From the NCBI RefSeq assembly GCF_028746185.1, contig NZ_JAQIVH010000003.1, forward strand, positions 434,001 to 498,000: DNA of 64,000 bases, read 5' to 3'. Shown here piece by piece: positions 1 through 9,502 of this stretch (position 1 is the stretch's first letter; each line of letters begins with the position of its first letter). This DNA is from Paenibacillus_E qinlingensis (lineage in GTDB: Bacteria; Bacillota; Bacilli; Paenibacillales; NBRC-103111). The translations under genes and the position numbers were made by a program. The notes beneath the pieces were generated by a model, which saw only the letters and a list, made by a program, of their open reading frames with translations, searched no databases and had not been told where the DNA came from.

Positions 1-545
1 TTAAATTTCCAGGAAAAACGATCTATGTGGCGATACAAGCGTCCACCATGTTTATCTCCATTGGCGCAGTCGTCATTCGACCGCAGTTTGAGCTGATGGT
101 GAAGTTACACTTGAATACGAGTTTATGGGGCGTTGTTCTCATTCTAGTTAGCGGTCACGCGTATATCTTCTTTATTCTACTAAGCTTTCTGCAGGGTATT
201 TCCCGGGAATTAGACGAAGCCGCGCGAATAGACGGCTGTTCCAATGCAGGCATTTTCTGGCGAATTATTTTGCCTTTGATGCGACCAGGACTCGGGGTTG
301 GCGCCTTGTTTACCTTTTGCGGGGCGTGGAACGAGTACTTGCGTCCGTTAGTGTTCACGATGACGAATCCAAAGTTGCAAACGTTGACCGTTGGATTATC
401 CTACCTGCGTTATGGCTCATCGGCAGCCGTTCAAACGCATTATATGCTGGCGGGAGCGTGCTTATCGATTCTTCCGTTGTTGTTGGTTTATATGATTGCG
501 AATCGTTCATTTATGCAAATGACGGCGGGTTCATTGAAAGGCTAG
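1..545 (+). CDS. Carbohydrate ABC transporter permease, MalG-type (5' end outside window)
   Basis: This is the C-terminal part of an inner-membrane permease of a CUT1-type sugar importer. The reading frame is open from the window edge (codons from position 3), so the GTG at 27 is probably not the true start. It contains the cytoplasmic EAA loop that contacts the ATPase (ELDEAARIDGCSNAGIFWRI, about residue 70 counted from that GTG), then hydrophobic membrane segments and the usual short tail ending MTAGSLKG. The stop overlaps the ribosome binding site of the lyase gene at 560, so the two are probably co-transcribed and the importer likely supplies oligosaccharides to that lyase. Family is sure; substrate is not known. 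Confidence 0.93.
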   Translation, partial: KFPGKTIYVAIQASTMFISIGAVVIRPQFELMVKLHLNTSLWGVVLILVSGHAYIFFILLSFLQGISRELDEAARIDGCSNAGIFWRIILPLMRPGLGVGALFTFCGAWNEYLRPLVFTMTNPKLQTLTVGLSYLRYGSSAAVQTHYMLAGACLSILPLLLVYMIANRSFMQMTAGSLKG

Positions 546-559
546 GAGGACTTACGACC

Positions 560-2665
560 ATGGACATGAAGCGTTTAGAGAGACTGCGTGGAAATGCAGA
601 TAAGCCAGAATTTCAAGCGGCGATGGCGCTATTACGACGGGATGCGGAAGAAGCGGCGAAGATTACCTTCGCCATTCGCTCCCATGAGCAAGGCGAATGG
701 ATGCACTATTATTATTGCGATGAAGATGGGACTCGGCTCACTTTCCAGTGGGACGAGCCCTTTCTTCATCTCTGTTCAACCTGTGGCAAGGAGAGGCGAA
801 ATGAACAGCTTGATAGGGGCTGGACGTCCATCGCTCATAGCCAGATTGGTCGAGCTGTCTATCACATTGCATTGTTGTATACGATAGAACCAGATGCAGG
901 ACGATTGGAATTTGTTAAATCCTATCTGATGGCGTATGCCAACCACTATGAAACGTACGCGATCCATGGTGATATTCCTTATAATGGGCCTGGGAAATTA
1001 TTTGCTCAAACCTTGGATGAGGCGCATTGGATCACAGATCTGGCGCTTGGTTTTGACGTGATACAAGTGCATCTAACTCGAGATGAAATCACACATATAC
1101 GCCATGGTTTGCTTGAGCCGTGTGTACGTTTCCTTATTGCACATAAGGAAGAACAGATCCATAATCATTCGGTGCTGATTACGTCTGCAATTGCCGCCCT
1201 GGGACTTTTACTCCATGATAGAGAAATTATAGATGCTGGCTTAGCAGGGGAATATGGCTTGCATGACCAGTTGCAGCGTGGAATCTTCGAAGATGGCCTG
1301 TGGTACGAAGGGAATGTACAGTACCACTTCTATGCGTTCCAATCTTTGCTGCACTATGCATTGATTGCTGAAGGAACAGAGTGGGACGTCTGGCAGAAGA
1401 AGGCGCTGAAAGCGATGTTTGATTTTCCTTTGCAGTTGATTTTGCCTAATGGCGTGATGCCGACGCTCAATGATGCAGGGCTTGGCCATCATATCGGCAC
1501 GTATGCGCCATATTACGAGATTGCTTACGATATTTATGGGGAAGCCAAATATTGTTCGCTGTTGCAGACTGCCTATGGTATGGATGAGGCTGATCCGAGC
1601 ATGCAAGGCGTGAACGTACCGAAACGAGATTCGGTCTATGCGTTGATGTTCGGGGGAGATTTGGCGGGCCAGCTTGTTGCGGCATCGGACTCCCTTGGGG
1701 TGGAGGTACGGCGAACACGCTCCTTGCCAGAGAGCGGGTTGACCAAATTAGTTAATAAAGACGGCTGGCATGTGATCGTGAAGCACAGTCGGTTCGGCGG
1801 CGAGCATGATCATATGGACCGACTTGGCTTGTCCATTATGCACGGCGATATTCCAGTGCTTGTTGATCCAGGCACCACGGCATACGGGATTCCAGTTCAT
1901 TATGGATGGTTTAAGCATACGTATTCACATAATACAGTGAGTATCGATGGGGCAGACCAGCCTCCACAGGATGGGCGATGGATTCAGATGCGCGAAGAAC
2001 CTTGGGGTGTATGGCTGGAAACGGCAGTGGATTGGCTGGATGAGGATTATGCGATGAAGAACCGCATTATTATGCCTGCTGAACTTAATCCATGGGATGC
2101 AGATGCCTACGAAGGTGTTCAAATTCGGAGAATTAACCTTCTTGCAGAGGATCATCTGTTAGATATCGTTCACGTCATCGTCCCAGTCCCCCGGGTGGTC
2201 CATGTGACCAATCATTTTAGCGGCAGGCTGCAAGGCAAGGAGGATGCTGCCAAATGGTCTGAGTCAGAAGACCAACTAAGCCGACTGGATCAGCAATGGT
2301 TCAACGAGAAACGGAAGCTGGTGCAGGACATGTCGGCTTTCGAATACCAAATGAAAGAAGGCACGCTGGAACAACACGTCTGGTGTTCACAGCCAACAAC
2401 GACTTATACGGCACTAACCCCTGACAATCCGCCGAGCGGGCAACGAACGTCATTCATTACGACCGCTGCTGTGGAACAATGTGCGACTTTTGTGCAATTG
2501 CTGCATATTGATGGTAGCAGGGAAGCGAAGGCACAGGGTCATCTTGAGATTGTTGCGTTGCCGAATACCAGCCTGCAAGTCGTATGGAATCAACTAGAAT
2601 CGCAGATTACATATGATGTGCAATTAAACGGTGAGAAAGCAGATTTGAGCAGGAGACATAGCTGA
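560..2665 (+). CDS. Heparinase II/III family polysaccharide lyase, cytoplasmic
   Basis: A 701-residue protein of the heparinase II/III (alginate-lyase-like) fold. It has an alpha-helical N-terminal part with the CSTCG motif near residue 73 followed by DRGW, and a C-terminal beta-sandwich region with the typical GEHDHMDRLGLSI motif near residues 413-425. The family eliminatively cleaves uronic-acid-containing polysaccharides or oligosaccharides. No signal peptide is visible, so it probably acts on imported oligosaccharides. The ATG at 560 is chosen because AGGAGG lies at 545-550; the open frame extends upstream to 317 but that part overlaps the permease gene. It is followed by a hairpin terminator. 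The exact substrate (heparin, alginate, pectin-like) cannot be read from the sequence. Confidence 0.88.
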   Translation: MDMKRLERLRGNADKPEFQAAMALLRRDAEEAAKITFAIRSHEQGEWMHYYYCDEDGTRLTFQWDEPFLHLCSTCGKERRNEQLDRGWTSIAHSQIGRAVYHIALLYTIEPDAGRLEFVKSYLMAYANHYETYAIHGDIPYNGPGKLFAQTLDEAHWITDLALGFDVIQVHLTRDEITHIRHGLLEPCVRFLIAHKEEQIHNHSVLITSAIAALGLLLHDREIIDAGLAGEYGLHDQLQRGIFEDGLWYEGNVQYHFYAFQSLLHYALIAEGTEWDVWQKKALKAMFDFPLQLILPNGVMPTLNDAGLGHHIGTYAPYYEIAYDIYGEAKYCSLLQTAYGMDEADPSMQGVNVPKRDSVYALMFGGDLAGQLVAASDSLGVEVRRTRSLPESGLTKLVNKDGWHVIVKHSRFGGEHDHMDRLGLSIMHGDIPVLVDPGTTAYGIPVHYGWFKHTYSHNTVSIDGADQPPQDGRWIQMREEPWGVWLETAVDWLDEDYAMKNRIIMPAELNPWDADAYEGVQIRRINLLAEDHLLDIVHVIVPVPRVVHVTNHFSGRLQGKEDAAKWSESEDQLSRLDQQWFNEKRKLVQDMSAFEYQMKEGTLEQHVWCSQPTTTYTALTPDNPPSGQRTSFITTAAVEQCATFVQLLHIDGSREAKAQGHLEIVALPNTSLQVVWNQLESQITYDVQLNGEKADLSRRHS

Positions 2666-2696
2666 GATTGTTATGACAGGCAAATCCAATAGAAAG

Positions 2697-2745
2697 CTGC
2701 CCTTGATATGGAAGTTCCCGCATTACGGGGAGGAGGGCAGATTTT
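2697..2745 (+). terminator. Hairpin terminator after the lyase gene
   Basis: CTGCCCT at 2697-2703 pairs with AGGGCAG at 2734-2740, with an inner CCCG/CGGG stem, followed by ATTTTAT. It separates the lyase transcript from the next gene. Confidence 0.6.
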
Positions 2746-2752
2746 ATATCAT

Positions 2753-2771
2753 TATAATGTAAGCGCTTTAC
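2753..2771 (+). promoter_or_regulatory. -10 element overlapping a near-consensus cre site
   Basis: TATAAT at 2753-2758 is joined to TGTAAGCGCTTTAC at 2758-2771, close to the CcpA-binding cre consensus TGWAANCGNTNWCA (the last two positions differ). No clear -35 is seen. The position suggests catabolite repression of the secreted glycosidase gene at 2812. Confidence 0.5.
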
Positions 2772-2811
2772 TATCTCGCAATAGCGAGAACATCTGAAGG
2801 AGGGAATTTAT

Positions 2812-5730
2812 TTGCGCAAAATGAAGGTTTGGCTGATCGGATTATTTTCATTTATTTTTATTCTTGGGAGTCTAGGTGCTGTGCCAGTTCAAGTTCATGC
2901 GGCGACGATCTCGTCCTACGCATTACCTTCGATCTACACCGCATCCACGGTGTATGGCCTCAAGGTAGATGCTACAACGATTCCAGTAGTTAGTTACACA
3001 GGTGATTACGATTATGCCCATTTCTCCATGTCGGGCGCAGCAACCATTGAGATTACGGCATTAGGGCAAGCGAGCATTACGTCCTATTCGATCTCCCCGA
3101 AGAAGCTTAATTTGACAGGAACAACGAGTGGCAACAAGCTGACTTTTACAGTCAGTGGCGACGAATATCTGATAGTCAAAATCAACGGACAACGCGCGCT
3201 GGTCATCGCAGCCGACCCGGCGGAGACAAACAAACCCGCCTCTTCAGGGACGGGGATTTATAATGTGAAATCCTCACCATACAACGCGGATAGCACAGGT
3301 GCAGGAATGGCGACGACCGCCATTCAGAATGCCATTAATGATGCGGCCAACTATACAGGTGGACAAGGAATTGTCTATGTACCTGCGGGGATCTACAAGG
3401 CGGGGAACTTACAGCTGAAAAGCGACGTTGCTTTATATTTAGAAGGCGGAGCTGTGCTTCGTTTTACTGGGGTAGCGAGCGATTATACCGTGAATTGGCA
3501 CAAGGATTCTCAGAATCGTGACGTTACTTGGTGGTTGTACACACCGACCGGCGCAGACAATGTGAAGATATACGGTCGAGGTACCATCGATGGCAATGGT
3601 AAATACGCGACAACAACGAACAATTTTGCCAGTAATATTATTGTGCCGATCGGAACTACCAATTTCACCTTCGATGGACCGCTGATTCGCGATTCCGGGT
3701 CGTGGGCTGTAACGCCAGCAAGGTCGAATGATCTTACATTCAAAAATATGAAGATTTTTAACCGTTTTGATATGGGAGAGAATGACGGCATTGATGTGAA
3801 TGAATCCCAAAATGTACTCGTTCAACATGGTATCGGCATTGGCCTGGATGATCCTTACACGACGAAATCATGGGATCAAACGGTGGATATTAGTCTAAGC
3901 TGGCCGGGGAGTCCCGAACCTGTCAGTAATGTGGTGTTTGATGATCTCATTTCCTGGACGGTTTGCTTCGGCTATAAAGTAGGTCAAGGGATGAGACAAA
4001 ATCAAAGTGATGTGACGTTCAAAAATAGTGTAGTTTATGATGCCTCTGTCGGTATCGGAGTCGATCATAAATACGGTGTGGGCGCGCTCACGAATATTAC
4101 TTTTGATAATATCGATATTGAGCGAATAACGTATACGAACGATAGCACGCGTACTTGGGCCTTCTTTATCATTCGGAACGCAGATAGTTTTGGTGGTGGC
4201 ACAATCAATACCTTGAATGTCACAAACATTCTAGTCCGCGATGCAGGAACGACTTTAGGAACATTGAAAGGCTACAGCAGCACGAAAGACATTAGCAATA
4301 TTACGTTTAATAACATTGTTATGCCGGGCAGTGCGACCCCTGCGCAAAATCTAGCGCAAATGAACATCCTCAATCGAGCTTATCATACGCCAGTGACTAT
4401 CTTGCCAACGCAAATTGCAGAACCTGTGCAACGACCAAATTTAGCTTTGAATAAACCAGCTACAGCCTCATCTTCTGCTGCTGCTCCGAGTCTTTCTTTT
4501 GATGGCAACTTTGGTACGAGATGGGGTTCCAGCTATACAGATGCCGAGTGGATCTATGTGGATCTAGGTTCCCCTGTGAATGTTGATGCCGTAAAGCTTT
4601 ACTGGGAAGCTGCTTATGGCAAAAGCTATCAAATTCAAGTATCGAATGATGCGGTCAACTGGACAAATGTATTTAGCACGACGACTGGAGATGGCGGTGT
4701 CGATGAAATAAGCTTTACGCCTACTGTGGCTCGTTATGTGAAAATGAATGGCACCTTGCGAGGCTCCTCATACGGCTACTCCCTCTGGGAGTTTGAAGTG
4801 AACGGAACGGTAGGCAACTTAGCAATAAGAGCGAGTGTGTCGGCCACCAGCTCAGTTGAGAATACGAATTTCTCCACTGCGAAAATCAATGATGGGCAGC
4901 GCAATGCCGTAACAGGTTCTATGGGATGGACCAGTAACAACAGCTTAACAACGAATCATACAGAGTCAGTGACGCTTGATATGGGGGCTAGTAAGACCAT
5001 TTCGAAGGTCGATTTGTATCCACGAAATGATACAGGGAATATCGGTCAGAACTTTCCGATTGATTTCACGATTAAGACATCTACCGATAATATGAATTGG
5101 TCGACGGTGGTTACACGTACGGGCTATGCGCAGCCGGGGAATGCTGTTCAAAGCTTTGCGTTCTCTGCGGTATCTGCAAGATATGTGAAAATCGAAGGGA
5201 CGAATCTGCGACCGAACCCAAGCGATGCGAATCGGTATCGGATGGCTTTTCCAGAGGTAGAAATCTATGCGGCTAATTACGCAACTGGGGCCATCGTGTC
5301 AGCAAGCAGCTCATTAGAAAACAGCAATTACTCCACGAACAAAGTGAATGACGGCGGGCGTAATTCCATAACGGGTTCGATGGGTTGGACCAGCAATAAT
5401 AGCTTAACTGCGAATCACACCGAATCCATAACTCTGGATATGGGGGCCAATCGCACTGTGACGAAGGTTGATCTATATCCGCGCAATGATACGGGAAATA
5501 TCGGTCAGAATTTCCCGATTGATTTCACGATTCAGACGTCTACCGATAATGTGAATTGGTCGACGGCAGTAACACGTACGGGCTACGCGCAGCCGGGGAA
5601 TGCTGTTCAGAGTTTTGCGTTTTCTGTGGTATCTGCAAGATATGTGAAAATGGAGGGGACGAATCTGCGCGCGAACCCGAGCGATGCAAATCGGTACCGG
5701 ATGGCGTTTGCTGAGGTTGAGGTGTACTAA
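2812..5730 (+). CDS. Secreted beta-helix glycan hydrolase (GH28/GH49-like) with three F5/8 type C modules
   Basis: A 972-residue exported protein. Residues 1-31 are a signal peptide (hydrophobic core, QVHA cleavage). Residues about 35-140 form a beta-rich N-domain. Residues about 145-525 are a right-handed beta-helix with GH28-like signatures (ENDGIDVNESQNV and IGLDDPYTTKSW). Residues about 540-664 are a coagulation-factor-5/8-type carbohydrate-binding module. Residues 667-819 and 820-972 are two further, nearly identical modules. Start is TTG at 2812 with GAAGGAGGGA just upstream; ATG at 2821 is an alternative. It is likely to attack a plant or microbial polysaccharide outside the cell and feed the neighbouring importer and lyase. 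The exact glycosidic bond is unknown. Confidence 0.85.
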   Translation: MRKMKVWLIGLFSFIFILGSLGAVPVQVHAATISSYALPSIYTASTVYGLKVDATTIPVVSYTGDYDYAHFSMSGAATIEITALGQASITSYSISPKKLNLTGTTSGNKLTFTVSGDEYLIVKINGQRALVIAADPAETNKPASSGTGIYNVKSSPYNADSTGAGMATTAIQNAINDAANYTGGQGIVYVPAGIYKAGNLQLKSDVALYLEGGAVLRFTGVASDYTVNWHKDSQNRDVTWWLYTPTGADNVKIYGRGTIDGNGKYATTTNNFASNIIVPIGTTNFTFDGPLIRDSGSWAVTPARSNDLTFKNMKIFNRFDMGENDGIDVNESQNVLVQHGIGIGLDDPYTTKSWDQTVDISLSWPGSPEPVSNVVFDDLISWTVCFGYKVGQGMRQNQSDVTFKNSVVYDASVGIGVDHKYGVGALTNITFDNIDIERITYTNDSTRTWAFFIIRNADSFGGGTINTLNVTNILVRDAGTTLGTLKGYSSTKDISNITFNNIVMPGSATPAQNLAQMNILNRAYHTPVTILPTQIAEPVQRPNLALNKPATASSSAAAPSLSFDGNFGTRWGSSYTDAEWIYVDLGSPVNVDAVKLYWEAAYGKSYQIQVSNDAVNWTNVFSTTTGDGGVDEISFTPTVARYVKMNGTLRGSSYGYSLWEFEVNGTVGNLAIRASVSATSSVENTNFSTAKINDGQRNAVTGSMGWTSNNSLTTNHTESVTLDMGASKTISKVDLYPRNDTGNIGQNFPIDFTIKTSTDNMNWSTVVTRTGYAQPGNAVQSFAFSAVSARYVKIEGTNLRPNPSDANRYRMAFPEVEIYAANYATGAIVSASSSLENSNYSTNKVNDGGRNSITGSMGWTSNNSLTANHTESITLDMGANRTVTKVDLYPRNDTGNIGQNFPIDFTIQTSTDNVNWSTAVTRTGYAQPGNAVQSFAFSVVSARYVKMEGTNLRANPSDANRYRMAFAEVEVY
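4813..5727 (+). repeat. Tandem duplication of a ~455-bp F5/8C module
   Basis: The segments at about 4813-5268 and 5272-5727 encode two modules that align without gaps over most of their length and share runs such as YPRNDTGNIGQNFPIDFTI and TRTGYAQPGNAVQSFAFS. The nucleotide sequences are also very similar, indicating a fairly recent in-gene duplication. Confidence 0.9.
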
Positions 5731-5743
5731 TATGCATGGAGAT

Positions 5744-5779
5744 AACCACATTAGCCTTGGGGCTGATGTGGTTGTTTTT
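5744..5779 (+). terminator. Rho-independent terminator
   Basis: A 13-bp stem (AACCACATTAGCC with GGCTGATGTGGTT, one G-T pair) is followed by GTTTTT. It ends the glycosidase transcript just before the convergent AraC gene. Confidence 0.85.
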
Positions 5780-5780
5780 C

Positions 5781-6629
5781 TCAGTAATGGCTTGTTGGCA
5801 ATTGGATGCCATCCCGATATTGACTGGGTGAGATGCCATACATCTTCTTGAACATCCGACTAAGATGCAACTGATCCGTATACCCCACAGAGTATGCGAT
5901 CTCCTTTATTGAAAGGGACGTACTCGTCAGCAACTCACATGCTTTGCTCAGCCGTATCTCGCCTAAGTAGTGCTGAGGAGGTGTACCGATGGCAGCTTTG
6001 AAAAGGCTTGTGATGTATTTACGGCTAAGCCCCAGCGTTTGCGCCATTTCCTCGATTGTAATCGATCGGGCATAGTTGTTTTTCATAAAAGAAATCGCCT
6101 GCGCCACGTACAAGTCTTTCATGGTTTTCTGCTGCAAGAACGGGGACTCATGTTGAGAGGACTCCAGCAATAAGGCTAGAAAGGCATATAGTGCCGAAGT
6201 CAGCTGCAACGGTTTGCTGTAATACTGCTGGTTCGCATCAAACAGTTTGTTGAAGCACTGCCTAATTTCTAACTCCCTATCGCATGAAATGACGGGATTG
6301 TCTGGGGTAAAGCCAGCTTGCCGCAAATAATCTTGGACAATGCCACCGCCGAAAGCGACCCACGAAAAGTTCCATGGTTGCTTCTCGTCCGCCTGAAAAA
6401 AGGAAACGACATAGGGAGATATCAGAAAAACATGTCCTTGAGATAAGTGATACGTCTCATCGCCGACACGATAAATACCTTTGCCACTGTGAATATAAAA
6501 GATTTTATAACTCTGTTTAATCGCAGGTCCCCAAGATTGGCCAGCGACACATTGTTCCGTGCCCGTGTAGTAGAATTGAATATCCTGTTGGGCTTCAATC
6601 GCGTACTGTGCAATTTTATGGTCGGCCAT
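5781..6629 (-). CDS. AraC family transcriptional regulator
   Basis: A 282-residue regulator with an N-terminal cupin-like sensor domain (about residues 20-150; motif YRVGDETYHLSQGHVFLISP) and a C-terminal double helix-turn-helix (about residues 180-278), including the signatures IEEMAQTLGLSRKYITSLFK and IKEIAYSVGYTDQLHLSRMF. Family members bind a sugar and activate catabolic operons. It lies convergent to the secreted glycosidase and upstream, on the other strand, of the 7.0-9.5 kb oxidoreductase genes, so it may control either set. The ATG at 6629 has AGGGGGC upstream. Confidence 0.92.
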   Translation of the reverse strand: MADHKIAQYAIEAQQDIQFYYTGTEQCVAGQSWGPAIKQSYKIFYIHSGKGIYRVGDETYHLSQGHVFLISPYVVSFFQADEKQPWNFSWVAFGGGIVQDYLRQAGFTPDNPVISCDRELEIRQCFNKLFDANQQYYSKPLQLTSALYAFLALLLESSQHESPFLQQKTMKDLYVAQAISFMKNNYARSITIEEMAQTLGLSRKYITSLFKAAIGTPPQHYLGEIRLSKACELLTSTSLSIKEIAYSVGYTDQLHLSRMFKKMYGISPSQYRDGIQLPTSHY

Positions 6630-6777
6630 CCGTTGCTGCCCCCTATAAGAATTGAAAAAAAATATGTCTTTATGCTATATAGTACTTCCATTTTATTATA
6701 GCAGTGACTTCCAATATGGACTAGAATGAACTCAATTCACAACAATTTATTGTAAAGTGAGGCAAACCAACGTGACG

Positions 6778-7013
6778 AATATCGAACTATTCTCAAAAAA
6801 TACGTCGGTTCTATCGATGCTCACTGAACAATCTCTTTGGGAGGGTACAGTCAAAAGATCTTAGAATCTCTCGAAGCAGATTTGTATGGAACTGCAGATG
6901 CCGTCATTTTGCTATAAACAATTGGTGAACTACCGTCCGTTGGGAGCAGCGAGTATGAAGGCTTAGTGAAGACTTTGCAAGGCTTACAACAGCCCGTAGA
7001 CGGACTATTGTAA
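6778..7013 (+). pseudogene. Decayed open reading frame of unknown family
   Basis: The 414-base gap between the AraC gene and the reductase holds what looks like a broken coding sequence. From 6778 one frame reads like protein to about 6845. A shift then leads into a second frame (from about 6843) that reads KILESLEADLYGTADAVILL, meets one internal TAA, and goes on TIGELPSVGSSEYEGLVKTL to a double stop at 7011. The protein-like composition across two frames suggests a degraded gene end. I do not recognise the family, and chance cannot be excluded. Confidence 0.3.
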
Positions 7014-7043
7014 TAAAATTGACCAAAAGAGGCGATCACGCAC

Positions 7044-8027
7044 ATGGAATATAATTATTTAGGCAGGTCTGGGCTTCGTGTAAGCAAACTTTGTTTGGGT
7101 ACGATGAATTTTGGCGTCGATACGGAGCAGGCTGAAGCGTTCCGCATAATGGATGCCGCGTTGGATGCGGGCATTCAGTTCTTTGATACGGCTGATATTT
7201 ACGGCTGGGGAGAAAACTCTGGTACCACAGAGACGATTATCGGTAACTGGTTCGCACAAGGTGGCAATCGCCGAGAACGTGTTGTTTTAGCGACCAAAGT
7301 ATACGAGAAACTTCACAAGCCTCTATATGGACCCAACGATGAGAGAGGCTTGTCCTTATATAAAATCCGTCGCCATTTCGAAGATTCGCTTCGTCGTCTG
7401 CAAACGGATCATGTGGAGCTTTACCAGATGCATCACATAGATCGCCGCACGCCATGGGAGGAGATTTGGGGTGCATTTGAGGGACTGGTTAATCAGGGTA
7501 AAGTCGATTATATCGGCTCCAGTAATTTTGCAGGCTGGCACTTGATGAAGGCACAGGCAGCAGCCAAAGAGCGCCATTTCCTGGGGCTTGTGAGCGAGCA
7601 GCATAAATATCATTTGTTGAACCGCCTGCCAGAGTTGGAAGTGTTGCCGGCCGCTCAAGATTTGGGATTAGGTGTCGTTGTGTGGAGCCCGTTGGCGGGC
7701 GGATTGCTTGGCGGTAATGCGCTTTCTGCGGACAAAGGTACACGGAGAAGCAGACAAAGCGAAGCGCTTGTAGCTAAGCACCGCAATCAATTGGAAGCCT
7801 TTGCAAGTTTGTGCAGCGAGCTAGGTGAAAAACCCGCGAACGTGGCGCTAGCTTGGCTGCTCGCCAACCCGACCGTAACAGCACCAATTATTGGTCCGCG
7901 TACGGTAGAGCAGTTACTGGACACGCTCCGAGCAGTAGAAATTAAGCTGGATGAAGCGACATTAAAGGAGCTGGATCGCATTTTCCCAGGACCAGGTGGA
8001 GCTGCTCCTGAGGCATATGCTTGGTAA
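7044..8027 (+). CDS. Aldo/keto reductase
   Basis: A 327-residue NAD(P)H-dependent TIM-barrel oxidoreductase of the AKR superfamily. The catalytic tetrad is visible as D48 and Y53 in FFDTADIYG, K85 in LATKVYEK, and a His at 130/131 in YQMHHID. The C-terminal cofactor loop appears as PIIGPRTVEQL. Length and start (ATG at 7044) fit the family. It lies upstream of an SDR and a ThuA-like gene on the same strand with short gaps, suggesting one operon for interconversion of sugars or polyols. The substrate is not known. Confidence 0.92.
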   Translation: MEYNYLGRSGLRVSKLCLGTMNFGVDTEQAEAFRIMDAALDAGIQFFDTADIYGWGENSGTTETIIGNWFAQGGNRRERVVLATKVYEKLHKPLYGPNDERGLSLYKIRRHFEDSLRRLQTDHVELYQMHHIDRRTPWEEIWGAFEGLVNQGKVDYIGSSNFAGWHLMKAQAAAKERHFLGLVSEQHKYHLLNRLPELEVLPAAQDLGLGVVVWSPLAGGLLGGNALSADKGTRRSRQSEALVAKHRNQLEAFASLCSELGEKPANVALAWLLANPTVTAPIIGPRTVEQLLDTLRAVEIKLDEATLKELDRIFPGPGGAAPEAYAW

Positions 8028-8070
8028 AGTAACCACTTCTTCTTACAAGTAAATGAAAGGAGCTGCGTCT

Positions 8071-8802
8071 ATGAAGAACAATCGCTGGGCTTTAGTCACT
8101 GGAGCTGACCGAGGGCTAGGCCTTGCCTTGGCCAAAGGTCTGTTGGCACGAGGTTATGACGTATGGGCCGGGCAGTATGGGGAGGAATGTCAGGCGTTGC
8201 AAGAGTTGGAAGCAGCCTATGACAAACGGTTACGTCCTATTCGTTTGGACATCAGCGATGCGAAGAGCGTGGCGAAAGCTCTGCGTACGGTGGCTGCTGA
8301 AACGGAGAAGCTTGATCTGCTTATTAATAATGGTGCCATCCTGGGGAACATTTCTTCCACCATTCAGGATGAGCTGGATTTTGAAGATATCGAGCAGGTG
8401 TTCCGCGTCAACACACTTGGCGCTTTGCGTATGACGAATGGATTTATTGATCTTATTTTAAAAAGCACCGACAAGATCATCATGAACATCTCATCCGAAG
8501 CAGGCAGCGTTGGAGCCTGTAAGCGAACAGCTTGGTATGCTTACTGTATGTCTAAATCTGCGCTCAACATGCAATCTCAGCTCGTTCATAACCAAATTTC
8601 TCCGCAAGGCGGCAAAGTGTTCGTTGTGCATCCCGGGCATGTTCAGTCCTACATGAAGGGTGAGCTTGATGCCACTGCCAAGCTTTCGCCAGAGCAATCT
8701 GCTCAGCACATACTCGGCCTCCTCGAGCATCGACTCGGACCTGATTGGCCGGATCAGGAGTTGGCACTGACCGATTACCAAGGGGGACAATGGCCGTGGT
8801 AA
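8071..8802 (+). CDS. Short-chain dehydrogenase/reductase (SDR)
   Basis: A 243-residue classical SDR. It shows the TGADRGLG nucleotide-binding motif at residues 10-17, LLINNGA at about 84-90, catalytic serine in ISSEAGS (about residue 141) and the YxxxK pair Y158/K162. The ATG at 8071 is preferred over the one at 8053, since AAAGGAG lies at 8056-8062. It probably oxidises or reduces a sugar-derived alcohol together with the adjacent reductase. The substrate cannot be inferred. Confidence 0.9.
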   Translation: MKNNRWALVTGADRGLGLALAKGLLARGYDVWAGQYGEECQALQELEAAYDKRLRPIRLDISDAKSVAKALRTVAAETEKLDLLINNGAILGNISSTIQDELDFEDIEQVFRVNTLGALRMTNGFIDLILKSTDKIIMNISSEAGSVGACKRTAWYAYCMSKSALNMQSQLVHNQISPQGGKVFVVHPGHVQSYMKGELDATAKLSPEQSAQHILGLLEHRLGPDWPDQELALTDYQGGQWPW

Positions 8803-8838
8803 GACATGGCGACATGAAATAAAAGGAGATGAAATCAT

Positions 8839-9480
8839 ATGACACGTATTCCTACCTTGCTTCTAGGCAATAACGACGACGCCCCGTACCATACGTTGCG
8901 TGCGGTACAGGATCTTATTATTGATAATCTAGGAGCCCCTTTTCAAGTGACAGCGGTAGAAGGGACCTCTCATCTGAAATTGGATGTCCTTCAGCCCTAT
9001 CCATTGGTTGTTTCCTACTTAGATATTTGGGGGAAAGTACCTGAGGTTGAAGAAACAGCGGGCCTCCTCCAGTATGTTGCTGGTGGCGGGGGATTGCTCG
9101 TCATCCATAATGGTATCTCGATCCAGGGCAGCCCAGAGCTAAGTCAGTTAATTGGAGCTCGATTCACGGGGCACCCGGCTTACACCACACTCCCTTTCAC
9201 GAAAATGGAGAGTAATCATCCGTTGACGAATGGGCTCGAGCCGTTCGAGATGGACGAAGAGCCATACCGCTTCGAACTAGACCCGTTAGCTCAGATCGAG
9301 CTTCTTCTGACGTATACACATGAAGGCAAAGAATGGCCAGCAGCTTGGACGCGCACATACGGGTTGGGCAGGGTTGTTTACCTGATGCCTGGCCATCATT
9401 TGCCATCCTTCCAATCGGCCGCCTATGGAAAATGGATCCGCTCTGCCGGGTTCTGGGCAGCTGGCTTGCCACTAACCTAA
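8839..9480 (+). CDS. ThuA-like (trehalose utilization) domain protein
   Basis: A 213-residue protein with the class I amidotransferase-like fold of the ThuA family: a GGGGLLVIHNG strand-turn at about residues 77-87, TGHPAYTTLPF at about 114, and the C-terminal GRVVYLMPGHH motif. ThuA-type proteins occur in disaccharide utilisation loci next to Gfo/Idh/MocA or AKR oxidoreductases; the enzymatic role of most members is unproven. A clear AAAAGGAGATG site precedes the ATG at 8839. It is the last gene of the three-gene group and is followed by a 17-bp perfect hairpin. Confidence 0.85.
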   Translation: MTRIPTLLLGNNDDAPYHTLRAVQDLIIDNLGAPFQVTAVEGTSHLKLDVLQPYPLVVSYLDIWGKVPEVEETAGLLQYVAGGGGLLVIHNGISIQGSPELSQLIGARFTGHPAYTTLPFTKMESNHPLTNGLEPFEMDEEPYRFELDPLAQIELLLTYTHEGKEWPAAWTRTYGLGRVVYLMPGHHLPSFQSAAYGKWIRSAGFWAAGLPLT

Positions 9481-9502
9481 GCTGGCAATTGGCTCCATCT
9501 AG

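Noticed and set aside
317..559. 81-residue N-terminal extension of the heparinase II/III protein
   Set aside because: It overlaps the permease gene in another frame, and AGGAGG plus ATG at 560 gives a normal start.
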